DNA from: Pleomorphomonas koreensis DSM 23070
Lineage (GTDB): Bacteria > Pseudomonadota > Alphaproteobacteria > Rhizobiales > Pleomorphomonadaceae
Reading direction: 5' to 3'
Assembly: GCF_000425185.1 (NCBI RefSeq)
Contig: NZ_AULH01000007.1
Coordinates: 62,001-126,000 of the forward strand
Length of the DNA stretch: 64,000 nucleotides
Every line of letters starts with the position of its first letter. Within the stretch, counting starts at the first letter, position 1. This document shows, in pieces, positions 19,151 to 30,092 of this stretch. Below the pieces are notes generated by a model, which was given only the letters and a program-made list of their open reading frames with translations, was not told where the DNA came from and ran no database searches. The position numbers and the translations under genes were made by a program.

Positions 19151-19732
19151 ATGATGATCGTCGCAGGTCAGTCACAGTCCGCCTACTTCCTCGAAGAGGA
19201 GCTTCCCTCCACCGAGCGCAGCCATACGCTGTCGGTGCTGGTCGACAACGAGCCGGGCGTCCTCGCCCGCGTCGTCGGCCTGTTCTCCGGCCGCGGCTAC
19301 AACATCGAAAGCCTTACCGTCTCGGAGATTGAGCACGCGAGCCACATGTCGCGCATCACCATCGTGACGACCGGCCGGCCGCCGGTCATCTCGCAGATCA
19401 TGCACCAGCTCGGTCGGCTGGTGCCGGTGCACAAGGTGGTCAACCTTACCTGGGCCGGCGACGCGCTGGAGCGCGAGCTGGCCTTGATCAAGGTGTGTGG
19501 CAAGGGCGAGATCCGCGACGAGGCGCTGCGCCTCGCCCAGGCCTTCAACGCCCGCATCGTCGACGCGACGCTCGACTCCTACGTGTTCGAGATCACCGGC
19601 GCGCCGGCCGACATCGACCGCTTCGTCGGCCTGATGAAGGACTGCGGCCTCGTCGAGCTGGCCCGCACCGGCCTTGCGGCGCTGTCGCGCGGCCGGAACG
19701 GCATCACGAGCGCTCCGGCCGTCGCCGGCTGA
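19151..19732 (+). CDS. ilvH: Acetolactate synthase small (regulatory) subunit
   Basis: 193 residues. The N-terminal ACT domain (HTLSVLVDNEPGVLARVVGLFSGRGYNIESL, about residues 25-55) binds valine for feedback inhibition; the C-terminal domain stimulates the large subunit. Separated from ilvB by one foreign-looking ORF. Start at ATGATG 19151. The stop overlaps the next ATG by one base (TGATG). Confidence 0.95.
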   Translation: MMIVAGQSQSAYFLEEELPSTERSHTLSVLVDNEPGVLARVVGLFSGRGYNIESLTVSEIEHASHMSRITIVTTGRPPVISQIMHQLGRLVPVHKVVNLTWAGDALERELALIKVCGKGEIRDEALRLAQAFNARIVDATLDSYVFEITGAPADIDRFVGLMKDCGLVELARTGLAALSRGRNGITSAPAVAG

Positions 19733-20391
19733 TGGCGGGGCTCGAACTCGATCACCTGCTGGTCTTCGTCGACCGGACGGAGGCGGCGCCGGGCGGCGCC
19801 GTCTTCGATCGCCTGAAGGCGCTCGGCCTGGAGCCGTCGTTCGCGCGCCGGCACGTGGGGCAGGGGACGGCCAACCTCTGCTATTGCTTCGACAACGCCT
19901 ATCTCGAACTGCTCTTCGTCGCCGATGCGGACGAACTGGCCGCCTCGCCGCTCAACCGCGCCGGCCTTGCCGCCCGTTCGGCTTGGCGGACAACCGGCGC
20001 CTCGCCCTTCGGCATCGCCTGCCGCGGCGGTCCGCCGCCGGGCGAGCGCTGGACCTATCGCATCCCGGATTTCCCGCCCGGCGTCTCCATCGCCGTGTCG
20101 GCGGACAGCGACGACCCGGCGATGCCGCTGGTCTTCTCCTCGCCGGGCGACGCGTCGCCCATAGCCTGGACCGACGGCCGGGCGGGGCGGCGGCAGGCGA
20201 CGGCCGGCTTCTCCCGCCTGACGATCGAGCGCCTGAAGCTGCCGGCGCTGCCGCCGGCCGGCGGCGCGCTCGACGGCTTCCACCGGGCGGGACTGATCCA
20301 GGTGCTGGAGATCGCCGGCGGCGAGCCGGAACTGCTGATCGGCCTTGAGCCCGGCCGGCGCTTGCGCCTGCCGTCGTTTGCGGCCGCCTGA
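19732..20391 (+). CDS. VOC (glyoxalase-like) family protein
   Basis: 219 residues. The start GLELDHLLVFVD and the DNAYLELLFVAD strand near residue 55 are characteristic of vicinal-oxygen-chelate/glyoxalase-like proteins; most of the fold is then a single long domain. The reaction is unknown. Translationally coupled to ilvH by a TGATG overlap. Confidence 0.75.
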   Translation: MAGLELDHLLVFVDRTEAAPGGAVFDRLKALGLEPSFARRHVGQGTANLCYCFDNAYLELLFVADADELAASPLNRAGLAARSAWRTTGASPFGIACRGGPPPGERWTYRIPDFPPGVSIAVSADSDDPAMPLVFSSPGDASPIAWTDGRAGRRQATAGFSRLTIERLKLPALPPAGGALDGFHRAGLIQVLEIAGGEPELLIGLEPGRRLRLPSFAAA

Positions 20392-20456
20392 GGTCGCTTG
20401 TGCGGTGAGGGCGGGCAGATTATCGTCGCGGCTTCCGCACTCCCGGGCCGCCCGCG

Positions 20457-21206
20457 ATGAACCACGCCAAGCTCTCCGTCAACGTCAACGCCATCGCCCA
20501 CCTGCGCAACCGGCGCGACCTGCCGTGGCCGTCGGTGGCCGGCCTCAGCCGCATCGCGCTCGAAGCTGGCGCCGCCGGCATCACCGTGCATCCCCGCCCC
20601 GACGAGCGGCACATCCGCCGCACCGACGTCTTCGCGCTCCAGGAGATGCTGCGGACCGACTGGCCGGGCCGCGAATACAACATCGAGGGCTATCCGACCG
20701 AGGAATTCCTGACGCTCTGCGCGGCGGCCCGACCCGATCAGGTGACGCTGGTGCCCGACATGCCCGGCCAGAACACCTCCGACCACGGTTGGGACGCCGT
20801 CACCCACCAGTCCTTTCTCACGGACGTCGTGCGACGCATCCAGAGCCAGGGCATGCGCGCCTCGATCTTCATCGACGCCGATCCGACGCAGGCCGCCGCC
20901 GCCGCGCTCACCGGCGCGCGCCGCATCGAGATCTACACCGGCCCCTACGGCCACTGTTTCGACCCTGCCGAGCAGCGGGCGCGGCTCGAAGAGGTGGCGA
21001 TCACCGCCGATGCCGCGGTGAAACTCGGCATGGCCGTCAACGCCGGCCACGACCTGACGCTCGACAACCTGCCACCGCTGGTGAAAAGGACGCCGCATAT
21101 CGCCGAGGCGTCGATCGGCCACGCGATCATCGCCGATTGCCTGATCCACGGCATGGCCGAGACGGTGCGCCGCTATCGCGCCGCCCTCGGCGATGCCGAC
21201 GCCTGA
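20457..21206 (+). CDS. pdxJ: Pyridoxine 5'-phosphate synthase
   Basis: 249-residue TIM-barrel enzyme that closes the pyridine ring in the DXP-dependent vitamin B6 pathway. Signatures: KLSVNVNAIAHLRNRR, GITVHPRPDERHI (about 41-53), EYNIEGYP (72-79), VTLVPD, and NAGHDLTLDN near residue 195. Lies 65 bases after the VOC gene and convergent with the racemase gene. Confidence 0.95.
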   Translation: MNHAKLSVNVNAIAHLRNRRDLPWPSVAGLSRIALEAGAAGITVHPRPDERHIRRTDVFALQEMLRTDWPGREYNIEGYPTEEFLTLCAAARPDQVTLVPDMPGQNTSDHGWDAVTHQSFLTDVVRRIQSQGMRASIFIDADPTQAAAAALTGARRIEIYTGPYGHCFDPAEQRARLEEVAITADAAVKLGMAVNAGHDLTLDNLPPLVKRTPHIAEASIGHAIIADCLIHGMAETVRRYRAALGDADA

Positions 21207-21242
21207 ACGACACCGCGCAAGGGCGTCGCCGGGGTGGCCGCG

Positions 21243-21956
21243 CTATTCGGCGGCGGCCTTGGTCTCATCCCCGAGCGCGAAGTCGATGGCGGCGGCCACA
21301 TGGATCGCCGTGCTATCGAAGCCGGGCAGCGGCAGCGCCGCCGGGTCGAGCAGCAGGCAGATTTCCGTGCAGCCGAGGATGACGGCGTCGCAGCCATCGT
21401 CCTTCGCCTTCTCGATCAGCGTGAGAAAGGCGGCGCGCGAGGCGTCGCGGACGGTGCCGGCGCATAGCTCGTCGAAGATGACGTCGTGGACGATGGCGCG
21501 ACCGACCTCGCCGGGCGTCGTCAGCGCGAGGCCGTGGGCGGCCATGCGGCGGGCGTAGAAGCCCTCTTCCATGGTGTAGCGGGTGGCGAGCAGCAGCGGC
21601 CGGCGGGCGCCGGCGGCGACGATCGCCTTGGCCGTTTCGTCGATGATGTTGATGAGCGGCACCCGCACGGTGGCCGCCACCTCGTCGGCGACGAGGTGCA
21701 TGGTGTTGGTGCAGATCAGCAGGCAGTCGGCGCCGGCCCGTTCGAGCCCCCGCGCCGCCTTGCCGAGCCGGTCGGCGGCGGCGTCCCAGCGGCCGGCCTT
21801 CTGCAAGTCGACGATGGTCTGGAAATCGACCGACCGCAGCAGGATCTCGGCCGAATGCAGGCCGCCGAGGCGGGCGCGCACCGCCTCGTTGATCGTCTTG
21901 TAGTAGACGGCGGTGCTCTCGAAGCTCATGCCGCCGATGAGGCCGATGGTGCGCAT
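21243..21956 (-). CDS. Aspartate/glutamate racemase family protein
   Basis: 237 residues. The start MRTIGLIGGMSFESTAVYY and the two catalytic cysteines in LICTNTMH (near residue 83) and ILGCTEI (near 195) define the Asp/Glu racemase family (YgeA-like). It interconverts L- and D-amino acids, exact substrate unknown. ATG 21956 gives the canonical N-terminus and GGGAG lies upstream. Divergent from an Lrp-type regulator gene 160 bases away. Confidence 0.88.
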   Translation of the reverse strand: MRTIGLIGGMSFESTAVYYKTINEAVRARLGGLHSAEILLRSVDFQTIVDLQKAGRWDAAADRLGKAARGLERAGADCLLICTNTMHLVADEVAATVRVPLINIIDETAKAIVAAGARRPLLLATRYTMEEGFYARRMAAHGLALTTPGEVGRAIVHDVIFDELCAGTVRDASRAAFLTLIEKAKDDGCDAVILGCTEICLLLDPAALPLPGFDSTAIHVAAAIDFALGDETKAAAE

Positions 21957-22116
21957 GGAAAACTCCCTGTCGTGATGGCCGATCATAGCGCCGCCCGCCC
22001 GCCCGGCGTTTGCGTCGTTCGGCGTGCGACAAACCGAAGCCGCAAGTTTGTAGCGCGATGTGAAGTTATTGTGCAATATCGGTGCGCCATATGACCGGAT
22101 GAAAGGAATCGACGGC

Positions 22117-22581
22117 ATGCTCGACGAACGCGACCGCAAGCTCCTGGAGCTGCTGCAGCAGGACGCCGGCCTGTCGGTGGCCGATCTCGCCGACCGCGTG
22201 GCGCTGTCGGTGTCGGCCTCATCGCGGCGCATCCAGCGGCTCGAAGCCGAGGGCTACATCGCCCGCCGCACGGTGGTGCTCGACCGCGGCCGGCTCGGCG
22301 TGCCGACCACCGTCTACGCGCTGATCCGCACCGCCCATCACTCGGCCGAGTGGATGGAGCGATTCGCCGCGGTCATCTCCGACATTCCCGAGGTGGTGGA
22401 GGCGCACCGGCTCACCGGCAACGTCGACTACATCCTGAAGTTGGCGCTGCCGCGCGTCGAACATTACGACGTCATCTACAAGAAGATCATCCGCAAGGTA
22501 GAGTTGTTCGACGTTTCGGCTTCAATTTCTATGGAGACTTTGAAGGACGGGGCGCCGTTGCCCGTAGACTATGCGATCTGA
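22117..22581 (+). CDS. Lrp/AsnC family transcriptional regulator
   Basis: About 154 residues: winged HTH (LDERDRKLLELLQQDAGLSV..., residues 2-50) and RAM/AsnC effector domain (60-150) with the HRLTGNVDYILKL motif. Start ATG 22117 is preferred because AAGGA lies 8 bases before it; ATG 22099 is in frame too. Divergent transcription from the amino-acid racemase suggests it regulates that gene in response to an amino acid. Confidence 0.88.
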   Translation: MLDERDRKLLELLQQDAGLSVADLADRVALSVSASSRRIQRLEAEGYIARRTVVLDRGRLGVPTTVYALIRTAHHSAEWMERFAAVISDIPEVVEAHRLTGNVDYILKLALPRVEHYDVIYKKIIRKVELFDVSASISMETLKDGAPLPVDYAI

Positions 22582-22637
22582 TGCCCGCCGCCGCGCCATT
22601 TGCCTGTTTTTGCCGCCGCCGAAGCGGACCTAGATAT

Positions 22638-22669
22638 TTTCTTAACTGAAGCCGTCTAACGTTAAGAAA
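22638..22669. promoter_or_regulatory. Inverted repeat upstream of chemoreceptor gene
   Basis: TTTCTTAAC and GTTAAGAAA form a perfect 9-bp dyad separated by 14 bases, 28 bases before the chemoreceptor ATG in an otherwise GC-rich region. It may be a regulator binding site; with no T-run it is not an intrinsic terminator. Confidence 0.5.
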
Positions 22670-22696
22670 TTCCGGGCGTATGTGTGGGAGGTATGC

Positions 22697-24382
22697 ATGG
22701 CCCTAAAAAATATGCGGATTTCACTCAAAATAGTGATTTCCCTGGCTTCCATCATCATCTTTTCGCTGGCCGCCATCTTCTACGCGGCCGAAAACATGAT
22801 GAAGCTCAACGCCGAACAGGCGCAGTTCATCGATCGCGACGCGCAGTCGAGCCTGCTCAGCAAGGAGATCGAGGGAACGGCCTACCGGCTGAACACCACC
22901 CTCTACCGGCTGATCACCACCTTCGACAGCGAGCAGCTCGACAAGCTCACCGCCGAAATCCAGAATGCCGAGCCGCAGTTCCGTTCGGTGATCGACAACA
23001 TCCGCGCCCGCCGGGGCGATCTGGCGGCCGATCTCGATGCCATCGCCGCACCGCTCGGCGAATTGTTTGCCAAGACCAAGGAGGTGGTCGAGGCGGCCAA
23101 GCTGATGGACGCCGGCCACGGCCGCGAGGTGATCTCCGGCGAGGTGGAGCCGCGCATCGACGCCATCCTGCAAGCCACCGACAAGTTGCAGTCAACCATC
23201 GAGGCGCAGCTCGTCGCCAACCGGGCGGCGCTCAACGACGAGGCCAACTCCACCGTCGAGATCATGGCGGCGATGGTCGGCGGCGGCCTGCTGGCCGGCC
23301 TCCTGGTGGCGCTCGCCATCTCGCAGGTCGGCATCTCCGCGCCGATCCGCCGCCTGTCGGCCACCATGTCGCTCTACGCCAAGGGCGAGTTCTCCGACGC
23401 GCCGCAGGGCACCGAGCGCAAGGACGAGATCGGCGCCATGGCGCGGGCGCTCGCCGTGTTCCGCGACAACGGTGTCGAGGCCGAGCGGCTGCGCGAGCAG
23501 CAGCGCGACGCCGAGGCGGCCCGCGAGCGCGACCGGCACGCCCTCCTGGCCGAGCTGGCCAGCGACTTCGAGGGCACCATGGGCGGCGTGGTCGAGGCGG
23601 TCGGCAAGGCGGCCGTCGAGATGAACCAGGGCGCCTCGTCCTTGCAGACGGCCACCGAGCGCACGGCGTCCACCGCCCGTTCCGTTTCGGCCTCGTCGCA
23701 GGTGATGTCGCAGAACGTGCAGGAAGTATCGGCGGCGGCCGGCCAGATCTCCTCGTCGATCGAGGACATCTCGCGCCAGGTGGAAAGCGCCAAGGGCATC
23801 GCCGAGGAAGCCGGCACCCAGGCGACGCAGACGGCGACCATCGTCGGCGACCTCAGCCAGGCGACGCACCGCATCGGCGAGGTGGTGAGCCTGATCACCT
23901 CGATCGCCGACCAGACCAACCTCCTTGCCCTCAACGCCACCATCGAGGCGGCGCGGGCCGGCGAGGCGGGCCGCGGCTTTGCGGTCGTCGCCGGCGAGGT
24001 GAAGGCGCTGGCCGGCCAGACGGCCAAGGCCACCGAGGAGATCTCCGGCCACATCTCGACGGTACAGGACGTCACCGACCGGGCGGTGAAGGCGATCAAC
24101 CGCATCTCCACGACCATCGGCGAGATCAAGTCGGTGAGCGTCACCATGTCGGCGTCGATGCAGGAGCAGATGGCGGCGACGCAGGCCATCGTCCACAACG
24201 TCGCCTATGCCGCCTCCGGCGCGCAGGAGGTGTCGGGCGGCATCAACGGCGTGGCCGAGACCGCCCAGACGTCGGGCAGCGCCGTCGCCACCATCTGCGA
24301 GATGTCGGATGTGCTGATGAAGACTGTCGACCGGCTGAAGGCCAAGTCGACGGAGTTCGCGACGCGCATCCGCGTGGGGTGA
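22697..24382 (+). CDS. Methyl-accepting chemotaxis protein
   Basis: 561 residues. TM1 (about 10-30), a periplasmic helical ligand domain (31-188), TM2 (about 192-214), HAMP (215-268) and the MCP signalling domain, whose CheW/CheA-contact tip reads [20 protein letters not shown] near residue 407. Signals to a CheA kinase not in this window. GGGAGG six bases before ATG 22697 sets the start. Ligand unknown. Confidence 0.93.
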   Translation: MALKNMRISLKIVISLASIIIFSLAAIFYAAENMMKLNAEQAQFIDRDAQSSLLSKEIEGTAYRLNTTLYRLITTFDSEQLDKLTAEIQNAEPQFRSVIDNIRARRGDLAADLDAIAAPLGELFAKTKEVVEAAKLMDAGHGREVISGEVEPRIDAILQATDKLQSTIEAQLVANRAALNDEANSTVEIMAAMVGGGLLAGLLVALAISQVGISAPIRRLSATMSLYAKGEFSDAPQGTERKDEIGAMARALAVFRDNGVEAERLREQQRDAEAARERDRHALLAELASDFEGTMGGVVEAVGKAAVEMNQGASSLQTATERTASTARSVSASSQVMSQNVQEVSAAAGQISSSIEDISRQVESAKGIAEEAGTQATQTATIVGDLSQATHRIGEVVSLITSIADQTNLLALNATIEAARAGEAGRGFAVVAGEVKALAGQTAKATEEISGHISTVQDVTDRAVKAINRISTTIGEIKSVSVTMSASMQEQMAATQAIVHNVAYAASGAQEVSGGINGVAETAQTSGSAVATICEMSDVLMKTVDRLKAKSTEFATRIRVG

Positions 24383-24408
24383 GCGACAGCGCTTGAAACA
24401 CATACGAA

Positions 24409-24438
24409 AGGCCGGGGCGTCGTGAGACGCTCCGGCCT
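24409..24438. terminator. Terminator between chemoreceptor and fumC
   Basis: AAGGCCGGGGCGTC pairs with GACGCTCCGGCCTT (one G-U) around a GTGA loop, between convergent genes, with the A and T ends serving both directions. Confidence 0.78.
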
Positions 24439-24465
24439 TCGGCTTTCAGCGGCTGTGCTGATCGA

Positions 24466-25854
24466 TCATTCCGGGCCGATCATCCGCTCCGGCCGGACCA
24501 GGGCGTCGAACTCGGCGTCGGTGACGTAGCCGCCGCCGACCGCTTCCTCGCGCAGGGTGGTGCCGTTCTTGTGGGCGGTCTTGGCGATCCTGGCGGCGAT
24601 GTCGTAGCCGACCTTGGGGGCGAGCGCGGTGACCAGCATCAGCGAACGGTTCAGCGCCGCCTTGATGTTGTCCTCGCGCGGCTCGATGCCGACGACGCAG
24701 TTGTCGGTGAAGGAAACGGCGGCATCGGCGAGCAGCGTCACCGATTGCAGGAAGTTGTAGGCCATCACCGGATTGTAGACGTTCAGCTCGAAATGGCCCT
24801 GGCTGCCGGCGAAGGTCAGCGCCGAATGGTTGCCGAACACCTGCACGCAGACCATGGTCAGCGCCTCGCATTGCGTCGGGTTGACCTTGCCCGGCATGAT
24901 CGACGAGCCCGGCTCGTTCTCGGGCAGCGACAATTCGCCGAGGCCGGAGCGCGGGCCGGAGCCGAGGAGGCGGATGTCGTTGGCGATCTTGAACAGGCTC
25001 GCCGCCACCGTGTTGAGGGCGCCGTGGCTCATCACCATGGCGTCGTGGGCGGCCAGCGCCTCGAACTTGTTGGGCGCCGAGGTGAAGGGATGGCCGGTCA
25101 GCTCGGCGACGCGGGCGGCGATCTTCTCGGCAAAGCCCTTGGGCGCATTGAGGCCGGTACCGACGGCGGTGCCGCCCTGGGCGATCTCCATCAGCATCGG
25201 CAGCGTCATCTCGATGCGCTTGATGCCGTTCTCCACCTGCCTGGCGTAGCCGGAGAATTCCTGCCCGAGCGTCAGGGGCGTGGCGTCCTGCGTGTGCGTC
25301 CGGCCGATCTTGATGATGTCGGCCCAGGCCCGCGCCTTGTCGTCGAGCGCCGCGTGCAGGTGGCGGAGCGCCGGCAGCAGCTTCTCGATCACCTCGGTGG
25401 CCGCCGCGATATGCATGGCGGACGGATAGGTATCGTTCGACGACTGGCTCATGTTGACGTGGTCATTGGGATGCACCGGCGTCTTGGAGCCGAGCGTGCC
25501 GCCGAGCAGCTCGATCGCCCGGTTGGAGATCACCTCGTTGGCGTTCATGTTGGTCTGGGTGCCGGAGCCGGTCTGCCAGACGACCAGCGGGAAGTGGGCG
25601 TCGAGCTTGCCGTCGATCACCTCCTGCGCCGCCGTGACGATCGCCTCGCAAAGCTGCGGATCGAGCTTGCCGAGGTCGCGATTGACCTCGGCGGCGGCAC
25701 GCTTCAGCACGCCGAGCGCCCGCACGATGGAATGCGGCTGCTTCTCCCAGCCGATCCTGAAGTTGCCCAGCGAGCGCTGCGTCTGGGCGCCCCAGTACAC
25801 GGAGCTGTCGACATCGACGGGGCCGAAGGTGTCGGTTTCGATACGGGTGGACAA
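24466..25854 (-). CDS. fumC: Class II fumarate hydratase
   Basis: 462 residues from a TTG start at 25854, giving [18 protein letters not shown], the usual FumC N-terminus; the reading frame runs further upstream but that part is not conserved. It interconverts fumarate and malate in the citric acid cycle. [23 protein letters not shown] and the signature loop [16 protein letters not shown] are visible. Iron-independent, oxygen-stable class. Confidence 0.95.
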   Translation of the reverse strand: MSTRIETDTFGPVDVDSSVYWGAQTQRSLGNFRIGWEKQPHSIVRALGVLKRAAAEVNRDLGKLDPQLCEAIVTAAQEVIDGKLDAHFPLVVWQTGSGTQTNMNANEVISNRAIELLGGTLGSKTPVHPNDHVNMSQSSNDTYPSAMHIAAATEVIEKLLPALRHLHAALDDKARAWADIIKIGRTHTQDATPLTLGQEFSGYARQVENGIKRIEMTLPMLMEIAQGGTAVGTGLNAPKGFAEKIAARVAELTGHPFTSAPNKFEALAAHDAMVMSHGALNTVAASLFKIANDIRLLGSGPRSGLGELSLPENEPGSSIMPGKVNPTQCEALTMVCVQVFGNHSALTFAGSQGHFELNVYNPVMAYNFLQSVTLLADAAVSFTDNCVVGIEPREDNIKAALNRSLMLVTALAPKVGYDIAARIAKTAHKNGTTLREEAVGGGYVTDAEFDALVRPERMIGPE

Positions 25855-25935
25855 TCGAGTGATCCCTGTGGCTGCGGCGGTGGCGGGCGGTGGGGCGCCG
25901 GGGCGAGTTGCGGTCGCATGGATTCGCGCCCGAAG

Positions 25936-26000
25936 CCTCAACTTCCGGTTTTGCGCCCAGCGGGAACGCAAAACCACCACCCACTTTTGCGCGACATGCT
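25936..26000 (-). repeat. Partial copy of the dispersed repeat upstream of fumC
   Basis: The minus strand reads GCAAAAGTGGG, then GGTTTTGCGTTCC, matching the GCAAAAGTGGGAACCGGTTT and TTGCGTCC core of the 14636 element with small changes. It sits in the fumC upstream region and may overlap its promoter. Confidence 0.5.
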
Positions 26001-26072
26001 TAGGCGATTTTTATCGGCGATTCCACCATGCCTAAGGAGTAATGCGGAGGTTTCACGACAATTTGGCCGGTC

Positions 26073-26125
26073 TTGACAGCCGGGGGGCGGCGAACTAGAA
26101 CATCTGGAACCGTACCGTACGGTAC
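26073..26125 (+). promoter_or_regulatory. TetR gene promoter with palindromic operator
   Basis: TTGACA (26073-26078) and TAGAAC (26096-26101) with 17-base spacing form a sigma-70-like promoter. Immediately downstream GTACCGTACGGTAC (26112-26125) is a perfect 14-base palindrome covering the expected transcription start, the expected place for autorepression by the TetR protein encoded next. Confidence 0.72.
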
Positions 26126-26150
26126 ATTGAGCGTCGACAGAGCGAGTCCC

Positions 26151-26780
26151 GTGGTGACCGAGTCCTTCACCCCCCGCCAGAATGCCGTGCTGGAATGCGC
26201 GCTTCAATTGCTGGTCGCCGGCGGCGAGCGGGCGTTGACCACGGCCGGCCTGGCGCGGGCCGCCAACTGCTCCAAGGAAAGCCTCTACAAGTGGTTCGGC
26301 GACCGCGACGGTCTGCTCGCCGCGATGATCACCTATCAGGCCAGCAAGGTGAGGACGCCGGGGCCGCGCGAGACCATGGCGACGCCCGACGACTTCAGCC
26401 GCAGCCTCGCCGTGTTCGCCGAGGACCTGATCGGCGTGCTGTCGGGCGAGGTGTCGCTGGCGCTCAATCGCCTGGCCATCGGCCAGGCCGACCGCGACGG
26501 CGCCCGGCTCGGCGCGCTGGTGCGCGAGCACGGCCGGCTGCCGATCGAGATGCGCGCCCGCGCCCTCCTGGAGCTTGGCCGGCGGCACGGCTATGTGCAC
26601 TTCGCCGACACCCACGAGGCCTACGAGACGCTCTACGGCCTGATCGTCCGCGACAGCCACGTGCGGATGCTGCTGGGCGAGCCGCCCGTCGGCCTGTCCG
26701 ACGACCGGCCGCAGCGGGCGCGGCTGGCCATCGCGCAGTTTTTCCGTCTCTACGGGCACGGCGCCCAGGACACCGAGTAA
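26151..26780 (+). CDS. TetR/AcrR family transcriptional regulator
   Basis: About 209 residues. N-terminal HTH (QNAVLECALQLLVAGGERALTTAGLARAANCSKESLYKWFGDRDGL in pieces, residues 10-55) with the canonical LYKWF helix end; the C-terminal ligand domain is unassigned. GTG at 26151 or 26154 is the likely start, just after the palindrome. Located upstream of ilvC in the same direction but with a separate promoter; a link to ilvC is not shown. Confidence 0.85.
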   Translation: MVTESFTPRQNAVLECALQLLVAGGERALTTAGLARAANCSKESLYKWFGDRDGLLAAMITYQASKVRTPGPRETMATPDDFSRSLAVFAEDLIGVLSGEVSLALNRLAIGQADRDGARLGALVREHGRLPIEMRARALLELGRRHGYVHFADTHEAYETLYGLIVRDSHVRMLLGEPPVGLSDDRPQRARLAIAQFFRLYGHGAQDTE

Positions 26781-26798
26781 CCCCCGTTTCACCAGTGA

Positions 26799-27878
<1,080 letters not shown>

Positions 27879-28274
27879 TCGCCCCGGCGATCCACGCCTT
27901 CGGACTTGCGGAGAACGGCAGGTCGCTAGGCAGGATTGGCAATAGGTTAATTATCTTAAGTTGCAATAAACAACGCCGGAGAGCCTAGGGCACTCCGGCG
28001 TTTTCGTTTGTTGGTTGAGAAAATTTTCCCAGACACCGGCATGGGCGGAAGATCTGCGCCCTTATGAATTTGCAATTATTTTCTGTCGTTTGCCGCAGAC
28101 GGTCGCCGCCTCGACTTTCGTCTATTGTCGGGGCCAACCATCTGGCGAGAACGGCTGTATTTAATGGGAATACTCCACGCGTTAACAACTCAGCAACGTA
28201 AATATTTCTATCCTCAGAACCGGTAGCCCACATCCGCCGACCGCGAAGGCTGACCCATCAGTGGAATCCCGAGA
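27879..28274. other. 396-base intergenic region between ilvC and second chemoreceptor
   Basis: No gene is seen. It holds the ilvC terminator (27972-28004) and, beyond it, an A/T-rich stretch (28060-28230) with several TTAAC/GTTAA-like elements that probably carries the chemoreceptor promoter. No clear -35/-10 pair could be fixed. Confidence 0.6.
27972..28004 (+). terminator. ilvC terminator
   Basis: AACGCCGGAG (27972-27981) pairs with CTCCGGCGTT (27993-28002), followed by TTCG. An A-rich 5' side makes it potentially bidirectional. Confidence 0.8.
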
Positions 28275-29948
28275 ATGAAAATCCAAGGAAAGCTGTATTC
28301 GATCGTCGCCCTGCTGGGGGTCATCGCCATCGGCGTGGCCCTGCTCGGCATCCGCCTCATGCAGGGCTACAACGAACAGGTCGATGCCTACCAGCTTGCC
28401 TCCCAGCGAGCCTATGACGGCGAGCATCTCAACCGCCTGATTACGGCGGTGGTTATGGATTCGCGCGGCGTCTACTCGGCGCCGAGCACCGAGGCGGCGA
28501 AGCCGTTCGCCGACGGCATCGTGAAGAACCTCCAGGCGATCGACACGCTGCTCGGCGAATGGTCGGCGCGCGTGCCCGCCGACCGCAAGGATGCGTTCGC
28601 CGCCGTGGTTGCCAAGGCCAAGGAGTTCCAGACCTTCCGCACCGAGATCGTCCGCCTCGGCACGGAGGTGGACCCGGCCGCCGCCAACAAGCAGGGCAAC
28701 AACGACGCCAACCGCAGCAACCGCAAGCAGCTTCAGGCCGACGTCGACAAGCTCGTCGATCTGGACGTGCAGGACCTCGACACGGTGCGCGCTTCGATTG
28801 ACGACTATTACATCGCCGGCCGCCGCACGTTGATCATCGTCGCGGTGATCGGCATCCTGTTGGGCGTCGGCATCGCCTCGTGGATCGGCACCGCCAAGAT
28901 CGCCGGCCCGCTCCGCCGCGTCAATGGCGCGCTCGGCGACCTGACGCACGGCAAGCTGGACGTCTCCATTCCCGCGAAGGTCGGCCGCGACGAGATCGGC
29001 CTCCTGTGGAGCACCGTCGGCACCTTCCGCGACACGCTGGTGGAGACCGAACGATTGAAGGCGGCGCAGGCCGACGCCGAAGCGCAGAGCCGCGCCGAGC
29101 AGAAGGCGCTGCTCGACAAGCTGGCGCAGCAGTTCGAATCCGAAGTCGGCGAGGTGATCGCCGCCGTGACCCAGACCACCCAGTCGACGCTGAAGGCCGC
29201 CGGGGTGATGGTGGCCGACGCCGAGGAGACCTCCGGCCGGTCGGTGGCGGTGGCCAGCGCCTCCGAGCAGACCTCGGCCAACGTGCAGGCGGTGGCCGGC
29301 GCCTCCGAGGAGCTGTCGTCGTCGATCTCCGAGATCGGCCGCCAGATCGGCGAGGCGTCGACGCTGATCGGCGCCGCCGTCGAGCAGGCCCGCCGCACCG
29401 ACCAGGACGTGCGGTCGCTCGCCGACAGCGCCTCGAAGGTCGGCACCATCGTCGCCATGATCCAGGCGATCGCCGAGCAGACCAACCTCCTCGCCCTCAA
29501 CGCCACCATCGAGGCCGCGCGGGCCGGCGAGGCGGGGCGGGGCTTTGCCGTCGTCGCCTCGGAGGTGAAGGCGCTGGCCAGCCAGACGGCCAAGGCGACG
29601 CAGGACATCGAGGCGCAGATGGGCACCATCCAGGGCGCCACCCAGCAGTCGGTCGAGAAGATCGCCGACATCTCCCGCCGCATCGCCGATCTCGACCACA
29701 TCACCTCGTCGATCGCCGGCGCCGCCTCGCAGCAGAACGCGGCGACCGGCGAGATCGCCCGCAACATCTCCGAAGCGGCGGTCGGCGCCGCCGAGGTGGC
29801 CTCGACCATCGTCGGCGTGCGCAGCACGGCCGAGAAGAGCGGCGCGGCGGCGCGCGACCTGTTCGACCGCATGTCGCAGCTCGCCAGGCAGTCGGAAGCG
29901 CTGGACCAGAAGGTGTCGGCCTTCGTCGGCACCATCCGCGCGGCCTGA
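28275..29948 (+). CDS. Methyl-accepting chemotaxis protein
   Basis: 557 residues. TM1 (about 7-27), four-helix-type periplasmic domain (28-180), TM2 (about 184-204), HAMP (205-260), MCP signalling domain with [20 protein letters not shown] near residue 405. The signalling half is close to that of the receptor at 22697 but the sensor domain differs, so it should detect another stimulus. ATG 28275 follows GGAATCCCGAGA. Confidence 0.93.
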   Translation: MKIQGKLYSIVALLGVIAIGVALLGIRLMQGYNEQVDAYQLASQRAYDGEHLNRLITAVVMDSRGVYSAPSTEAAKPFADGIVKNLQAIDTLLGEWSARVPADRKDAFAAVVAKAKEFQTFRTEIVRLGTEVDPAAANKQGNNDANRSNRKQLQADVDKLVDLDVQDLDTVRASIDDYYIAGRRTLIIVAVIGILLGVGIASWIGTAKIAGPLRRVNGALGDLTHGKLDVSIPAKVGRDEIGLLWSTVGTFRDTLVETERLKAAQADAEAQSRAEQKALLDKLAQQFESEVGEVIAAVTQTTQSTLKAAGVMVADAEETSGRSVAVASASEQTSANVQAVAGASEELSSSISEIGRQIGEASTLIGAAVEQARRTDQDVRSLADSASKVGTIVAMIQAIAEQTNLLALNATIEAARAGEAGRGFAVVASEVKALASQTAKATQDIEAQMGTIQGATQQSVEKIADISRRIADLDHITSSIAGAASQQNAATGEIARNISEAAVGAAEVASTIVGVRSTAEKSGAAARDLFDRMSQLARQSEALDQKVSAFVGTIRAA

Positions 29949-29971
29949 CATCGACCATCGCGATCAATCCC

Positions 29972-30002
29972 ATCCCCGCCGGTCCGCCGGCGGGGATTTT
30001 TC
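29972..30002 (+). terminator. Terminator after second chemoreceptor
   Basis: ATCCCCGCCGG and CCGGCGGGGAT form an 11-bp stem with a TCCG loop, followed by TTTTTCG. Confidence 0.88.
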
Positions 30003-30092
30003 GTTGGAGGGAGGCGGCGCCTTTCGCTCGTCACGCGCGCCGGCTAGAGTCGGACGGCCCGGCCCGATCGGCCGCCTTTCCCGGAATGCCCC

